NCBI RefSeq assembly: GCF_001278945.1
Contig: NZ_LGRV01000003.1
Span: forward strand, 1,426,001-1,490,000
Reading direction: 5' to 3'
Length of the DNA stretch: 64,000 bases
DNA from: Lysinibacillus contaminans
GTDB taxonomy: Bacteria > Bacillota > Bacilli > Bacillales_A > Planococcaceae
Positions 17,135 through 26,390 of the stretch are shown here, in pieces. The notes below the pieces were generated by a model. It was not told the origin of the DNA. It was given only the letters and a program-made list of their open reading frames with translations, and did not search any database. The translations under genes were made by a program, and so were the position numbers. Position 1 is the stretch's first letter; each line of letters begins with the position of its first letter.

Positions 17135-18368
17135 CTAAATAACTCCCCTTTTGTACGCCAGGGAAGCAAGCAAACACCGCACTGCCTCGATGGGTAACAT
17201 ATTCATTCATTTTATCCATTCGTCCTAAGCTGTTTTGCACGGCCGTAAATTGAGCCGGATCTTTTTGGAAAGATACAAATAATAGCCCTGCATCATGCGC
17301 ACCCGTATTCGTCATCACACCTGAAGCATATGAATAGGAACGACGCAGCATACGAGCACCTGATTTCCGTGCTAAATGCACATGGGATATATCAGGCATA
17401 ATGTACTCACCTTTTTCATCTTTTGCTTCCACTTCAAAATCATCGAATTCCTTTGTCTTACCAAATGCCGCACCACTATCTCTGTAACGGCCGAATGTTG
17501 CCTCCTGGTCTTTTAAAGACGTACGATCCCATGTTTCAAGATGCATTTGAATTTCACGTGCCACTAAATATGAGCCGCCCTTCAGCCAGCCTTTATCGAC
17601 CCAAACTACTTCGTTCAAATCTTTCGCATCTGTAATGGAAGGATTTACAGTACCATCCTTAAAGGCAAATAAATTACGTGGTGTCCCCCCCGTCGCAGGG
17701 AACGAGTTAAAACCAGCCTGCGACCATTTGATCTCTACTTTTCCTGAAGCAGCGCGCACTAAATTACGCACTGCATGGAAAGCCACTTGCGGGTCATCTG
17801 CACATGCTTGAATACAAAGATCACCACCAGTAAAAGCCTCTTGCAACTGATCTTTCGGGAAATGGGGTAGATCTTCAAGCTCCTTAGGTTTCAAGTGTGA
17901 CATGCCTAATTTTTCAAAGAGTGATGGACCAACCCCAAAGGTAATAGAAAGATTAGAAGCATCTAAGCCCTCCGCTTCTCCTGTATCTCCTGTTGGCACT
18001 CTCGTATTTGTTGTTAAATCTACCATTAATTCACCATTCATTAAACGCACAACAAGAGGTGTCCATTTTTTGAACAACTCTTGTAATTCTTGCTTCGATG
18101 TTACTAAGACATTCAAAGAAGCAAAATAAATATGCGTTTGGACTGGAGTGATAATGCCAGATTGATGCCTGCCATAAAAATCAATTTTATTGATAGTCGT
18201 TTTACTATCGGCAACCGGCTCGAATACATCGTAGCCCATTGCCTTCATGACGCCACCGAAACCGGAAGCACCGATGGCAACACCAGCTGCCCCGATGCTT
18301 GTCAGTTTCAACATGTCACGACGAGAAATTTTTTTATTGATCCATTTTTCATCATTTGACGTTGTCAT
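17109..18368 (-). CDS. efeB: EfeB, Tat-exported Dyp-type haem peroxidase
   Basis: A 419-residue DyP-type peroxidase. The N-terminus has a twin-arginine signal (ISRRDMLKLTSIGAAGVAIG), so it is exported folded with haem. The family motif region FAFKDGTVNP with the GXXDG-like Asp is at about residue 230, and the proximal His is expected in the ISHVHLARKSG segment near residue 330. In EfeUOB systems it oxidises Fe(II) or takes part in haem iron handling before uptake by EfeU. Gene order efeO-efeB-efeU and tight spacing (six bases after efeO) fix the identity. Confidence 0.93.
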   Translation of the reverse strand: MTTSNDEKWINKKISRRDMLKLTSIGAAGVAIGASGFGGVMKAMGYDVFEPVADSKTTINKIDFYGRHQSGIITPVQTHIYFASLNVLVTSKQELQELFKKWTPLVVRLMNGELMVDLTTNTRVPTGDTGEAEGLDASNLSITFGVGPSLFEKLGMSHLKPKELEDLPHFPKDQLQEAFTGGDLCIQACADDPQVAFHAVRNLVRAASGKVEIKWSQAGFNSFPATGGTPRNLFAFKDGTVNPSITDAKDLNEVVWVDKGWLKGGSYLVAREIQMHLETWDRTSLKDQEATFGRYRDSGAAFGKTKEFDDFEVEAKDEKGEYIMPDISHVHLARKSGARMLRRSYSYASGVMTNTGAHDAGLLFVSFQKDPAQFTAVQNSLGRMDKMNEYVTHRGSAVFACFPGVQKGSYLGEALFNAL

Positions 18369-18374
18369 TTATTA

Positions 18375-19244
18375 TCACTCCAAAATAATTCCCATTTGAC
18401 TTAATGGCTCACCAAGTTGGTTGACTGCTGTTGCAAGTGCTTTTGTGTTTTCTTCTGTTAATTCTTCGTAAGAAATATAGCCGCCGTTAGCTGTTACGTG
18501 TTGTGCTAGTAAATCATCTACTGCTTTGAATTTTTCATCCAATGTCGCGACTAGCTCTTTATCCTTTGCTTCTAATTTAGAACGAAGGATTTCAAAGATT
18601 TTTTCTGCTCCTTCAATATTCGCTTTGAAGTCATATAGGTCTGTATGTGAGTAAATTTCTTCTTCACCAGTGATTTTTGATGTTGATACTTCATTTAATA
18701 GGTCCACAGCACCCGTAATCATTAAATCTGGTGTGACTTCTACTGTTTGTACAAGTGCATGTAATTCTTTCGCATCTGCTAACAGTTGGTCAGCAATCGC
18801 TTCGTAACCAGCCGTTGTGTTTTCTTCCCAAAGTGCATACTCAAGCTTATGGTAACCTGTCCACTCTTCCTCGCCTTTACCTTCTTCTTGAATATCCGCT
18901 AAACGACCATCAATACGTGGGTCAAGATCCCCGAAACTTTCAGCGATTGGCTCAGAACGCTCGAAATACATACGTGCTGGTGCATAAGCTGCTTTTGCGC
19001 CCTCCATGTCACCCGCTTTGAAAAGATTGACAAAGTTCTCTGTTTCCAGCAGGAATTGATCCATTTGCTCTAAAGCGAACTCTTTATAAGCCGTTAATTC
19101 AGCTGTTAAATCCACTTCTTCAGCAGCTGGTGCTTCTTGCTGTGTTGAAGGCGTTGTATCTTGATCTGCCTTCTCTGTGTCACCACAGCCCGCCATTAAA
19201 ATTCCACCTGCGACTAAAACTGATAATAATGATTTATGTTTCAT
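18375..19244 (-). CDS. efeO: EfeO, iron-binding lipoprotein (M75 imelysin-like)
   Basis: A 289-residue lipoprotein with lipobox LMAGC (Cys at about 20) followed by a Thr/Gln/Glu-rich linker. The M75/imelysin-like domain follows, with the metal-site motif HKLEYALW (HxxE) near residue 135. The N-terminal cupredoxin domain of proteobacterial EfeO is absent, as is usual in Bacillales. It recruits iron at the outer face of the membrane. It is the first gene of the operon, 38 bases downstream of a perfect Fur box. Confidence 0.92.
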   Translation of the reverse strand: MKHKSLLSVLVAGGILMAGCGDTEKADQDTTPSTQQEAPAAEEVDLTAELTAYKEFALEQMDQFLLETENFVNLFKAGDMEGAKAAYAPARMYFERSEPIAESFGDLDPRIDGRLADIQEEGKGEEEWTGYHKLEYALWEENTTAGYEAIADQLLADAKELHALVQTVEVTPDLMITGAVDLLNEVSTSKITGEEEIYSHTDLYDFKANIEGAEKIFEILRSKLEAKDKELVATLDEKFKAVDDLLAQHVTANGGYISYEELTEENTKALATAVNQLGEPLSQMGIILE

Positions 19245-19281
19245 GCTATGTACCTACTTTCGAATTAGTATATATTGTAAA

Positions 19282-19296
19282 TGATAATCATTATCA
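19282..19296 (-). promoter_or_regulatory. Fur box of efeOBU
   Basis: TGATAATCATTATCA matches the 7-1-7 Bacillus Fur consensus TGATAATnATTATCA without mismatch. It implies repression when iron is sufficient. Confidence 0.93.
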
Positions 19297-19327
19297 AATC
19301 TGATTGCAATATGTATTTTTATTTATA

Positions 19328-19386
19328 GAAAAAAACGTCATTTCGCAGTTGAAAGTTATTACCAACTAGCGAAATGACGTTTTTTC
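19328..19386. terminator. bidirectional terminator
   Basis: AAAAAACGTCATTTCGC and GCGAAATGACGTTTTTT form a 17-bp stem between the efe promoter region and the MFS gene that ends at 19410. It mainly serves the MFS transcript. Confidence 0.85.
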
Positions 19387-19409
19387 TACAATATAATGAT
19401 TATAATCTA

Positions 19410-20606
19410 CTAAATTGTTGCTTGTTTCGAATTTTCTTGTTTTCCATACATGTAATAATACAGCACGATAGAAAGTAAAATTACAAATACCATGGAGAAG
19501 AAAATCGCACTGTAACCCCTTGATGGGACGAAAAACCCTAAGAAAAATGGCCCAACGCCTAATCCAAAATCATACAAGATGAAATAAGTGGATGTCGCAA
19601 GTCCTAAGCGCTCATTCGGCGTAACTTTAATGGCAATGGCTTGTGCTACCGAATTAAAGTTTCCGTAGCCAATCCCGATGCAAGCAGCCGCCACTAAAAA
19701 TACAATACTATTCGTTGCCGAACTAAACGCGTACATCCCAACCGTAAAAATCACAAGGCAAGGATAGACTACAATATTTGCCCCTCTTGCATCAAGTAAC
19801 TTACCAGTAAAAGGACGCGTCAATAATATTACAATAGCATAAACGATAAAGAAGTAGCTTCCTGCCGTAACTAAGTCTAGTTCTTTTGCATAAAACGTCA
19901 TAAAAGACATGACCCCCGAATATGCAAAGCCAATCATAAGTGCTACAAGAGAAATCGGCACCGCTCGCATTTCAATGAAATTCGATAGTTTAAAACCAGC
20001 CTTGATCGATTTGTCTTTTGTCTTTTTTGGTGCATCTGGCACTGTGACAATAAAATATAACATAAAACAAATTACGGCCAATACCGAATCTACCACAAAA
20101 ACCATACGGAAATCAGAAAAGGTTTGCGTCAATAAAATCCCCACAAACGGTCCGATTGCGGTTGCTAAAATCGCACTCAAGCTATAATAACCAATACCTT
20201 CACCACGTCGCGTTGGTGGTAATATCTGTGCAATAATCGTGCCTGTTGCTGTACTTGCTAAACCAAGTGCTACTCCTTGGAATAGACGATTTATCATTAA
20301 TAACGGTAGATTTACCGCTGCAAAATACAACATAGTCGTAACCGCAAAAAATAATAACCCATAAAATAATGTTTTTTTGCTACCCCAATCGCCAATCATA
20401 CGTCCACCACCAAGACGGCCTAATAGCGTCCCGATAATAAAAATACTCGACACAAGCCCTGCTGTACTGGTAGAAGCATTAAATTTATCCACTGCATAGC
20501 CTGCAATAGTCACCATTAATAAAAAGAAAATTAATGTAATTGTAAAGTTAATAAGAGATATAATTAAAAAATCCTTTGTCCATAATTTCGGTTTTGTTTC
20601 TTCCAC
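19410..20606 (-). CDS. MFS transporter (drug-efflux type)
   Basis: A 398-residue major facilitator with 12 spans. Motif A is seen as GRLGGGRMIGDWGSKK near residue 63, and a second-half counterpart TRPFTGKLLDARGA near residue 265. GTG at 20606 is preceded by GGAG. It lies 12 bases downstream of a MarR gene in the same direction, an arrangement typical of exporters whose expression is released by their substrate. The substrate cannot be told. Confidence 0.85.
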   Translation of the reverse strand: MEETKPKLWTKDFLIISLINFTITLIFFLLMVTIAGYAVDKFNASTSTAGLVSSIFIIGTLLGRLGGGRMIGDWGSKKTLFYGLLFFAVTTMLYFAAVNLPLLMINRLFQGVALGLASTATGTIIAQILPPTRRGEGIGYYSLSAILATAIGPFVGILLTQTFSDFRMVFVVDSVLAVICFMLYFIVTVPDAPKKTKDKSIKAGFKLSNFIEMRAVPISLVALMIGFAYSGVMSFMTFYAKELDLVTAGSYFFIVYAIVILLTRPFTGKLLDARGANIVVYPCLVIFTVGMYAFSSATNSIVFLVAAACIGIGYGNFNSVAQAIAIKVTPNERLGLATSTYFILYDFGLGVGPFFLGFFVPSRGYSAIFFSMVFVILLSIVLYYYMYGKQENSKQATI

Positions 20607-20618
20607 TTCTGTTCTCTC

Positions 20619-21038
20619 CTACTTTTTAATATTCGCACGGATTTTTGCTAAAACTTGTGTAGCAATGTCAATGTCCTGCTCAGTCACACCCTCCAGCGCA
20701 TTCTCTAAAAATGGCTTTAAATATGCCTGAATCTCTTGGACGATATGTTCACCTTGCTCCGTTAACTGTACTAACTTTTCTCGCTTATCTTTTCCTGCCA
20801 CTGTTTCGACATAGCCGATCTCCACAAGCTTTTGTACAAGTCTCGTAACACTCGGCTTTTCAATGTACATAAAGTTTGCAATCTCCACAAGCGAATGTGG
20901 ACCCCTATCCGTCAATAATCGAAGAACCCCCCATTGCGAGCTATACAACTGATACTTCTCCAGCTGCAAATTAATTTGATTCGTAAACGGACGATACATC
21001 AATCGATACTCATTAAAAAATTCTTGTTCATTCGTCAA
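20619..21038 (-). CDS. MarR-family transcriptional regulator
   Basis: A 139-residue winged-helix regulator. The core is seen in SLVEIANFMYIEKPSVTRLV (recognition region, residues 50-69) followed by the wing with GKDKREKLVQLTEQG. It starts at TTG 21038 behind GGGAGG at eight bases. It forms an operon with the MFS exporter and probably represses it through the pseudo-palindrome at 21059-21073. Confidence 0.88.
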   Translation of the reverse strand: MTNEQEFFNEYRLMYRPFTNQINLQLEKYQLYSSQWGVLRLLTDRGPHSLVEIANFMYIEKPSVTRLVQKLVEIGYVETVAGKDKREKLVQLTEQGEHIVQEIQAYLKPFLENALEGVTEQDIDIATQVLAKIRANIKK

Positions 21039-21058
21039 AATTGATTCCTCCCAAAATG

Positions 21059-21073
21059 GTTAGCTAAGGTAAC
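21059..21073 (-). promoter_or_regulatory. candidate MarR operator
   Basis: GTTAGCTAAGGTAAC is a pseudo-palindrome (12 of 15 positions symmetrical) about 20 bases before the MarR start codon. Confidence 0.35.
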
Positions 21074-21153
21074 TATATTCTTTTCTTCGTTCATTGTCTA
21101 GTGCTGTTTCTTGAGTTTAGCTGACTGAATTGCTGTTTTATCCGTCCCTCAAC

Positions 21154-21193
21154 AAAAAACGACTAAACGGAAAAAATCCATTCAGTCGTTTTT
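21154..21193 (-). terminator. terminator of the siderophore importer operon
   Basis: On the minus strand AAAAACGACT...AGTCGTTTTTT with an inner pairing; it overlaps the last codons of the permease gene ending at 21182. Confidence 0.8.
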
Positions 21194-22189
21194 ACGTAGT
21201 AAATATAAAAAGTACGGAGCACCGATACATGCCACAACAATCCCAGCAGGCACAGTCGCCGTGGAAATCGCCACTCGGCCAATCGTATCAGCGAACATTA
21301 ACAAGCTCGCACCGATACACAATGTTAATGGTAAAAATAATTGATAGCGTGGTCCAACGAGCTGTTTCGCGATATGTGGTGCCATTAAACCGATAAAGGC
21401 AATACCACCTGTAACCGATACTGCAGCTGCTGCGAGAGCAACTGCGACCACTAATAATTGTAGTCGTTCTCGCTGAATGTTCATCCCTAATCCAATCGCT
21501 GTTTGTTCACTCATGGCTAGCACATTCAAAACATTCGCCTTATAGAATATATACGGTATACATACGACTAACCATGGTAACAGCGCCCATAAAAACGGCC
21601 AATCCGTGCCCCAAACACTACCCGCAAGCCACTGCGCAATAAACTGTACATCACTTCGCTCGGCAGAAGATATCAACAGCATCATCACACCCGATAATGC
21701 AGACGCTACTCCAACACCAACCAAGATTAAAATCACCGGCTGCACACCTTGATTTCTCTTATAAGAAAAGAAGTAGATACATAACGCCGTCAGCATTGCA
21801 CTGACAAAGCCGACAACCGGTAAAACATACGCAAAATGCGGTAAATCTCCCTTTACAAATAAGTAAAACAGTGTAATCCCGACACCTGCACCAGCATTAA
21901 TCCCAATAATCCCTGGATCGGCTAAATCATTACGTGTCACGCCTTGTAACACAGCACCAGCAAGCGCTAATGCCATCCCCGCAGCCGCTAACACAAATAA
22001 TCGCGGTAACCGTATCGAAAACAGCACGAACGATTCTTTAAAACTACCATCACCAAACAATATCGGAAGAATCCTATTAATAGACACAGACGATGCGCCA
22101 AGTGAAATACCCATCACGAAAATAGCAATGGTTAACAAGATCCAAACAACAAGCCATTTACACTGTTTTTTCCGCGCTTCTTTAAGCAA
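21182..22189 (-). CDS. iron-siderophore ABC permease (FecCD family, FhuG-like)
   Basis: A 335-residue permease of the FecCD/BtuC type with about nine spans. Family segments are clear: IRLPRLFVLAAAGMALALAG, GVTRNDLADPGIIGINAGAG and the ATPase-contact region VTGGIAFIGLMAPHIAKQLVG. The start is taken as TTG 22189, because GGGAGG precedes it and the longer frame would run 56 bases into the previous gene; with this start the overlap is eight bases. It pairs with the other permease as a heterodimer. Confidence 0.9.
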   Translation of the reverse strand: MLKEARKKQCKWLVVWILLTIAIFVMGISLGASSVSINRILPILFGDGSFKESFVLFSIRLPRLFVLAAAGMALALAGAVLQGVTRNDLADPGIIGINAGAGVGITLFYLFVKGDLPHFAYVLPVVGFVSAMLTALCIYFFSYKRNQGVQPVILILVGVGVASALSGVMMLLISSAERSDVQFIAQWLAGSVWGTDWPFLWALLPWLVVCIPYIFYKANVLNVLAMSEQTAIGLGMNIQRERLQLLVVAVALAAAAVSVTGGIAFIGLMAPHIAKQLVGPRYQLFLPLTLCIGASLLMFADTIGRVAISTATVPAGIVVACIGAPYFLYLLRKND

Positions 22190-23183
22190 ATTGACGACCT
22201 CCCTTACGTACAAGTAGTAAGAAGAATGGAAGGCCAATAATAGAAATAATTGCCACTACTGGCGTTTCAAATGGTGCATTGATCATACGACTGACAAAAT
22301 CAGCTGTCAGCATAAACCAACCACCAACTAACGCACTCATAGGCAATACAAAACGATAATCTGTTCCAACAAAGGCACGTACAATATGCGGTATCATTAA
22401 GCCGACAAATGCTAGATTCCCAACAAGCGCCACTGCAGCACCTGCTAACACAACGACCACTACCATCATTACGACTTTAATCATCGTCGTATTTTGTCCT
22501 AATCCTACCGCTACCTCTTCGTTTAAACTTAATATCGTTAACTGACGGCTAAACACAAATGCTACAACCAACCCAATTACGATAAATGGCACAATAATGA
22601 GCGCCTGCCACGTGGTACCGATCAATCCCCCACTTGTCCACATTGATACATCTTTTGAGATATTAAATAAAATTCCGGTCCCATCTGCAATTGCTTGTAA
22701 TAGAGCAGAAACAGCTGCCCCCGCTAAAACTAGTTTTAACGGAGAGAAGCCACTCTTAGTAGAAGCGCCAATACCATACACAATGACCATCCCTATCCCT
22801 GCGCCAACGAAGCATGAAAAAATAAGCATGAGATAAGATGTATTTGGAACAAAAGCCATTGTGAGGGCAAGTGCCGCATTCGCACCTGCCGTAAGTCCTA
22901 GAAGTCCAGGATCAGCTAATGGATTTCTTGTAACCCCCTGCATTATGGCCCCAGCTACCGCTAAAGCACTACCGACAAAGATTGCCGCAATAATACGTGG
23001 GAATCGAATTTCGCGTAAAATAGAATAATGCTTTCCACCACTTTGGCCGAGCATCGCTTCATAGACATCCTGTATAGATGTATTTGCTGCTCCAAAACAT
23101 AATGAAACAATAGCTGTCACAACTAATAGGATAAATACAAGCAACACCTGAAGCCAAAATGGGATTTGTCGAAACTTAGTCAT
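22182..23183 (-). CDS. iron-siderophore ABC permease (FecCD family, FhuB-like)
   Basis: A 333-residue FecCD permease with about nine spans. Motifs include REIRFPRIIAAIFVGSALAV, GVTRNPLADPGLLGLTAGAN and LVGNLAFVGLMIPHIVRAFVG. It follows the binding-protein gene by 24 bases and precedes its partner permease. Expression follows the Fur box at 24997. The siderophore type cannot be told from the permease sequence. Confidence 0.92.
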   Translation of the reverse strand: MTKFRQIPFWLQVLLVFILLVVTAIVSLCFGAANTSIQDVYEAMLGQSGGKHYSILREIRFPRIIAAIFVGSALAVAGAIMQGVTRNPLADPGLLGLTAGANAALALTMAFVPNTSYLMLIFSCFVGAGIGMVIVYGIGASTKSGFSPLKLVLAGAAVSALLQAIADGTGILFNISKDVSMWTSGGLIGTTWQALIIVPFIVIGLVVAFVFSRQLTILSLNEEVAVGLGQNTTMIKVVMMVVVVVLAGAAVALVGNLAFVGLMIPHIVRAFVGTDYRFVLPMSALVGGWFMLTADFVSRMINAPFETPVVAIISIIGLPFFLLLVRKGGRQFA

Positions 23184-23207
23184 TACCTTTGCTTCCTTCT
23201 ACATCTA

Positions 23208-24134
23208 TTATTTTAAAAACTTCTCTTCAAAGAAATCTAGTTGGTAATCAAGCGTCATCGCATCATTAAAGAAAAACACTCTTGCATCCGCTTCAAATAA
23301 GTGACCATTTTTCACCGCTTCAATTTCGTTATACCAATCGGCATTTAAAAAAGAAGTATCTTGATCTTTCGTTAAACTTAAAATCACGTAGTCACCAGTA
23401 TATTCACCTAAAACCTCTTGAGAGATGGCAAAGTAACCAGGCTCTAAAGCAACTTCTTCTACTTTCTTAGGCATCTTTAAGCCCATTTCTTGATATAAAA
23501 TTTCTGTACCACGGCCCCAGTTATCGCCGAATAAATAGAATTGCTTTTCGTAGTTTTCAACAACAGTAACTGTCGCATCTTCACCGATTTTTTCTTTAAT
23601 CTTTGTTCCTAATTCTGCTGCACGCGTTTTAAAATCTTCTACCCATTTCGTCGCTTCGGCTTCTTTGTTCACTACTTTACCAATTTCGATATGTTGTTGT
23701 AGGTAGTCATATTTGCCATACGTAAATAATACAGTAGGTGCAATTTCCGCTAGTTTATCAGCATTTTCGATATTGTTTAAACCAATGATTAGATCAGGCT
23801 CTAGTTCTAAGATTTTTTCGATATCTGTACTCTCAACAATTTCAGCATCCTTAATGCCTTCTGCAAAATTTGAATTCAATGCAGACCAAGAATCCACTCC
23901 TACCATATTCACACCAAGTTTCAATAAATCGCCTACATATGAAGACAATACGACAACACGTTCTGGATTTGCTGGCACTTCAATAGGTCCTGTTTCAGAT
24001 TCATACGTAATTGTTTCTGCTGAAGATGCTTTTCCTGCATCCTCGTCTGTTTTTTCTTCACTCTTTTCACTATTGCCGCATGATGCTAGCACTAATACGA
24101 CCATCATAAACATTGGTAAAAGCCATTTTTTCAT
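23208..24134 (-). CDS. iron-siderophore-binding lipoprotein
   Basis: A 308-residue substrate-binding protein of the FhuD/FeuA class-III type. Lipobox LVLASCGN (Cys at 19) is followed by a Glu/Lys-rich linker, then two lobes joined by a long helix. Characteristic segments are PANPERVVVLSSYVGDLLKLG near residue 53 and LELEPDLIIGLNN near residue 108. It captures the ferric siderophore outside the membrane for the two permeases downstream. It follows the ATPase gene by 14 bases. Confidence 0.9.
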   Translation of the reverse strand: MKKWLLPMFMMVVLVLASCGNSEKSEEKTDEDAGKASSAETITYESETGPIEVPANPERVVVLSSYVGDLLKLGVNMVGVDSWSALNSNFAEGIKDAEIVESTDIEKILELEPDLIIGLNNIENADKLAEIAPTVLFTYGKYDYLQQHIEIGKVVNKEAEATKWVEDFKTRAAELGTKIKEKIGEDATVTVVENYEKQFYLFGDNWGRGTEILYQEMGLKMPKKVEEVALEPGYFAISQEVLGEYTGDYVILSLTKDQDTSFLNADWYNEIEAVKNGHLFEADARVFFFNDAMTLDYQLDFFEEKFLK

Positions 24135-24148
24135 GTCGAATAACCCCT

Positions 24149-24937
24149 TTATGTTGTTTGTAATAAATTATATGTAATGCACATCGGCTTATTTGTTCGA
24201 GGATCCTTGCCGATCACTGCATCAATATGAAACACTTCCTGTAAAACTTCCGGCACAACGACTTCCTCTGCTGTCCCGAATTTAACAAGCTCTCCTTGTG
24301 AAAGGGCCACAATGTAATCCGAAAAACGTGCTGCCTGGTTTAAATCATGTAGCACCATGACAATTGTGCGACCTTCCTTCTCGTTGAGCTCGCGGAGTAA
24401 TTCTAAAACCTCTAATTGATGCGCCATGTCCAAATAGGTCGTTGGTTCATCTAGAAAAATAATGTCGGTTTCCTGTGCCAAAGCCATCGCAATCCACACA
24501 CGTTGACGTTGCCCACCGGATAATGCATCGACCGTTTGTGTTCGGTATGCGTCCGTTTTTGTTACCTTTAAAGCCCAGTCAATGACATCCTTATCTTTTT
24601 GCGATAAATTGCCAAAGCCCTTTTGATATGGAAATCGACCATAGGATACGAGTTCTTCCACAGTTAAACCATGTGCGCTTTCTGGACTTTGTGGCAGGAT
24701 TGCTAGCTCTTTTGCTAACGCCTTCGTATTCATCTCTGAAATATTTTGACCATCCAAAATAACCTGTCCACTCTCATGCTTTAGAATTCTAGTAATCGCT
24801 TTTAACAGCGTAGATTTACCACAACCATTCGAGCCAATAATAGTCGTAATTTTACCGTCAGGAATTTGTAGCGACAAATCATGCACAATTGTTTTATCCT
24901 CGTAACCAACACGAATCGATTCTATTTGTAAACGCAA
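24149..24937 (-). CDS. iron-siderophore ABC transporter ATPase (FhuC-like)
   Basis: A 262-residue ATPase with Walker A GSNGCGKST, signature LSGGQRQRVWIAMALA and Walker B IIFLDEPTTYLD, the last being typical of siderophore/B12 importers. The frame is open to 25063, but that would cross the Fur box; TTG at 24937 with AGAGAGG upstream is the better start. It is the first gene of the importer operon, ahead of binding protein and permeases, which differs from the order in B. subtilis fhu. Confidence 0.92.
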   Translation of the reverse strand: MRLQIESIRVGYEDKTIVHDLSLQIPDGKITTIIGSNGCGKSTLLKAITRILKHESGQVILDGQNISEMNTKALAKELAILPQSPESAHGLTVEELVSYGRFPYQKGFGNLSQKDKDVIDWALKVTKTDAYRTQTVDALSGGQRQRVWIAMALAQETDIIFLDEPTTYLDMAHQLEVLELLRELNEKEGRTIVMVLHDLNQAARFSDYIVALSQGELVKFGTAEEVVVPEVLQEVFHIDAVIGKDPRTNKPMCITYNLLQTT

Positions 24938-24996
24938 AATGTATCCTCTCTTTCTTTTTACTAATACACGTGCTATGATATCACCAACGAACGAAT

Positions 24997-25011
24997 TGAT
25001 AATCATTATCA
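24997..25011. promoter_or_regulatory. Fur box shared by two divergent units
   Basis: TGATAATCATTATCA, identical to the efe box and a perfect 7-1-7 match. It lies between the divergent ATPase and flavoprotein genes and can control both. Confidence 0.92.
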
Positions 25012-25085
25012 CTATCGTCATTCTAGTTACCAGAAGTGAATTTGTCAAATAATTTTTTATCATTTTAGAAGGTGTGAATATAAAA

Positions 25086-26135
25086 ATGAAAGATATTTAT
25101 GATGTAACCATTATTGGTGGTGGGCCTGCGGGACTCTATAGTGCTTTTTATAGTGGTTTACGAGGCTTAAAAACGAAGCTAATTGAGAGCCAAGAACAGC
25201 TTGGTGGTAAGGTTTTACTTTATCCTGAAAAATTGATTTGGGATATTGGTGGCCACCCTCCAGTGTTAGGTGAGCAATTTGTTAAGCAATTAATTGCCCA
25301 AGCTAATACATTTGAGCCTACGATTTTAACTGGGACAAAGGTAGACTTCGTTGAACGTGAAAATGATGTTTTTGCTTTACATACAGCTCAAGGAGAGATT
25401 CATTATTCTAAAACGATATTATTAGCGGTTGGTGGCGGTATTATTAATCCTCAAAAACTAACACTTGAAGGCGCCGAAAAGTATGAAATGTCGAATTTAC
25501 ATTATACGGTTCAGTCCTATCAGCGTTTTGTAGGCAAAGACATCATCATTTCTGGTGGCGGGAATGCCGCAATCGACTGGGCTGTTGAACTAAAAGCAAT
25601 TGCACATAGTGTTACAGTCGTCTATCGCAACGAAACGCTATCTGCACATGAGGCAACCATCCAAGAAGCAATTGATGCTGGAGTGAAAATTGAATGTAAT
25701 ACATCCATTACGAAGTTGACTGCCAATACAGATAAAACAGCGATTCAACTAGTCACATGCGAAAATTCACTAACAAAACAAAGCTATACACGCCAGATCG
25801 ACGAGGTCATTGTCAGTCATGGTTATAACAAAGAGGCTTCATTAGTATTTGAACCATCCATAACTTTACCTAAGAAAGAAAATTATTATTTTGAAGGAAA
25901 AGCAACCGGAGAAACTGCCCAGCCAGGTATTTTTGCTGCTGGCGACATTTTAACGTTCGAAGGAAAAATCCATTTGCTACTAGGTACTTTCCAAGATGCA
26001 GCCAACGCTGTCAATTCGATTAAAACATACTTAGAACCAACAGCATATCGCAATGCCATGGTTTCTTCCCATAACGAAGCATTCAAAGAGAAGAATCGCT
26101 CTATTATTGAAAAACAACTGATGCGAGTTAAATAA
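25086..26135 (+). CDS. ferredoxin-NADP reductase-like flavoprotein (YumC/YcgT type)
   Basis: A 349-residue FAD/NAD(P)H pyridine nucleotide-disulphide oxidoreductase of the TrxR-like ferredoxin reductase group. FAD site GGGPAGLYSA near residue 13, NADPH site ISGGGNAAIDWA near residue 158 and the C-terminal FAD motif GIFAAGDILTFEGK near residue 285 are intact; the CxxC redox pair of thioredoxin reductase is absent, which points to the ferredoxin/flavodoxin reductase branch. The start is placed at ATG 25086 rather than GTG 25074, which would leave AGAAGG no spacing. Facing a siderophore importer across a Fur box, it may supply electrons for releasing iron from the siderophore. Confidence 0.88.
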   Translation: MKDIYDVTIIGGGPAGLYSAFYSGLRGLKTKLIESQEQLGGKVLLYPEKLIWDIGGHPPVLGEQFVKQLIAQANTFEPTILTGTKVDFVERENDVFALHTAQGEIHYSKTILLAVGGGIINPQKLTLEGAEKYEMSNLHYTVQSYQRFVGKDIIISGGGNAAIDWAVELKAIAHSVTVVYRNETLSAHEATIQEAIDAGVKIECNTSITKLTANTDKTAIQLVTCENSLTKQSYTRQIDEVIVSHGYNKEASLVFEPSITLPKKENYYFEGKATGETAQPGIFAAGDILTFEGKIHLLLGTFQDAANAVNSIKTYLEPTAYRNAMVSSHNEAFKEKNRSIIEKQLMRVK

Positions 26136-26206
26136 ACACGAAAAACCCCTTCTCTTTCAAAATTTTTCATTCTAACTTATTACAATTAAGCTGAATATCA
26201 TCATTA

Positions 26207-26246
26207 CAAAGCCAGCAGTGATTTTCTCCTGCTGGTTTTGGCTTTT
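26207..26246 (+). terminator. terminator of the flavoprotein gene
   Basis: CCAGCAG...CCTGCTGG followed by TTTTGGCTTTT, about 75 bases after the stop. Confidence 0.7.
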
Positions 26247-26390
26247 ATGATAACTAACTTTTAATAAGCGACAGATATCATAAAATTACTAAATAACTCA
26301 ATGAAACCATATTTTTATAATTGATATAGTTGACCCTAATAATAGATAATGAAGTAGATAAAAATCTATTTTATAGTTAGGAAGAAAGTA

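Noticed and set aside
24938..25063. 42-residue N-terminal extension of the siderophore ATPase
   Set aside because: It crosses the Fur box and has no similarity to ATPase N-termini.
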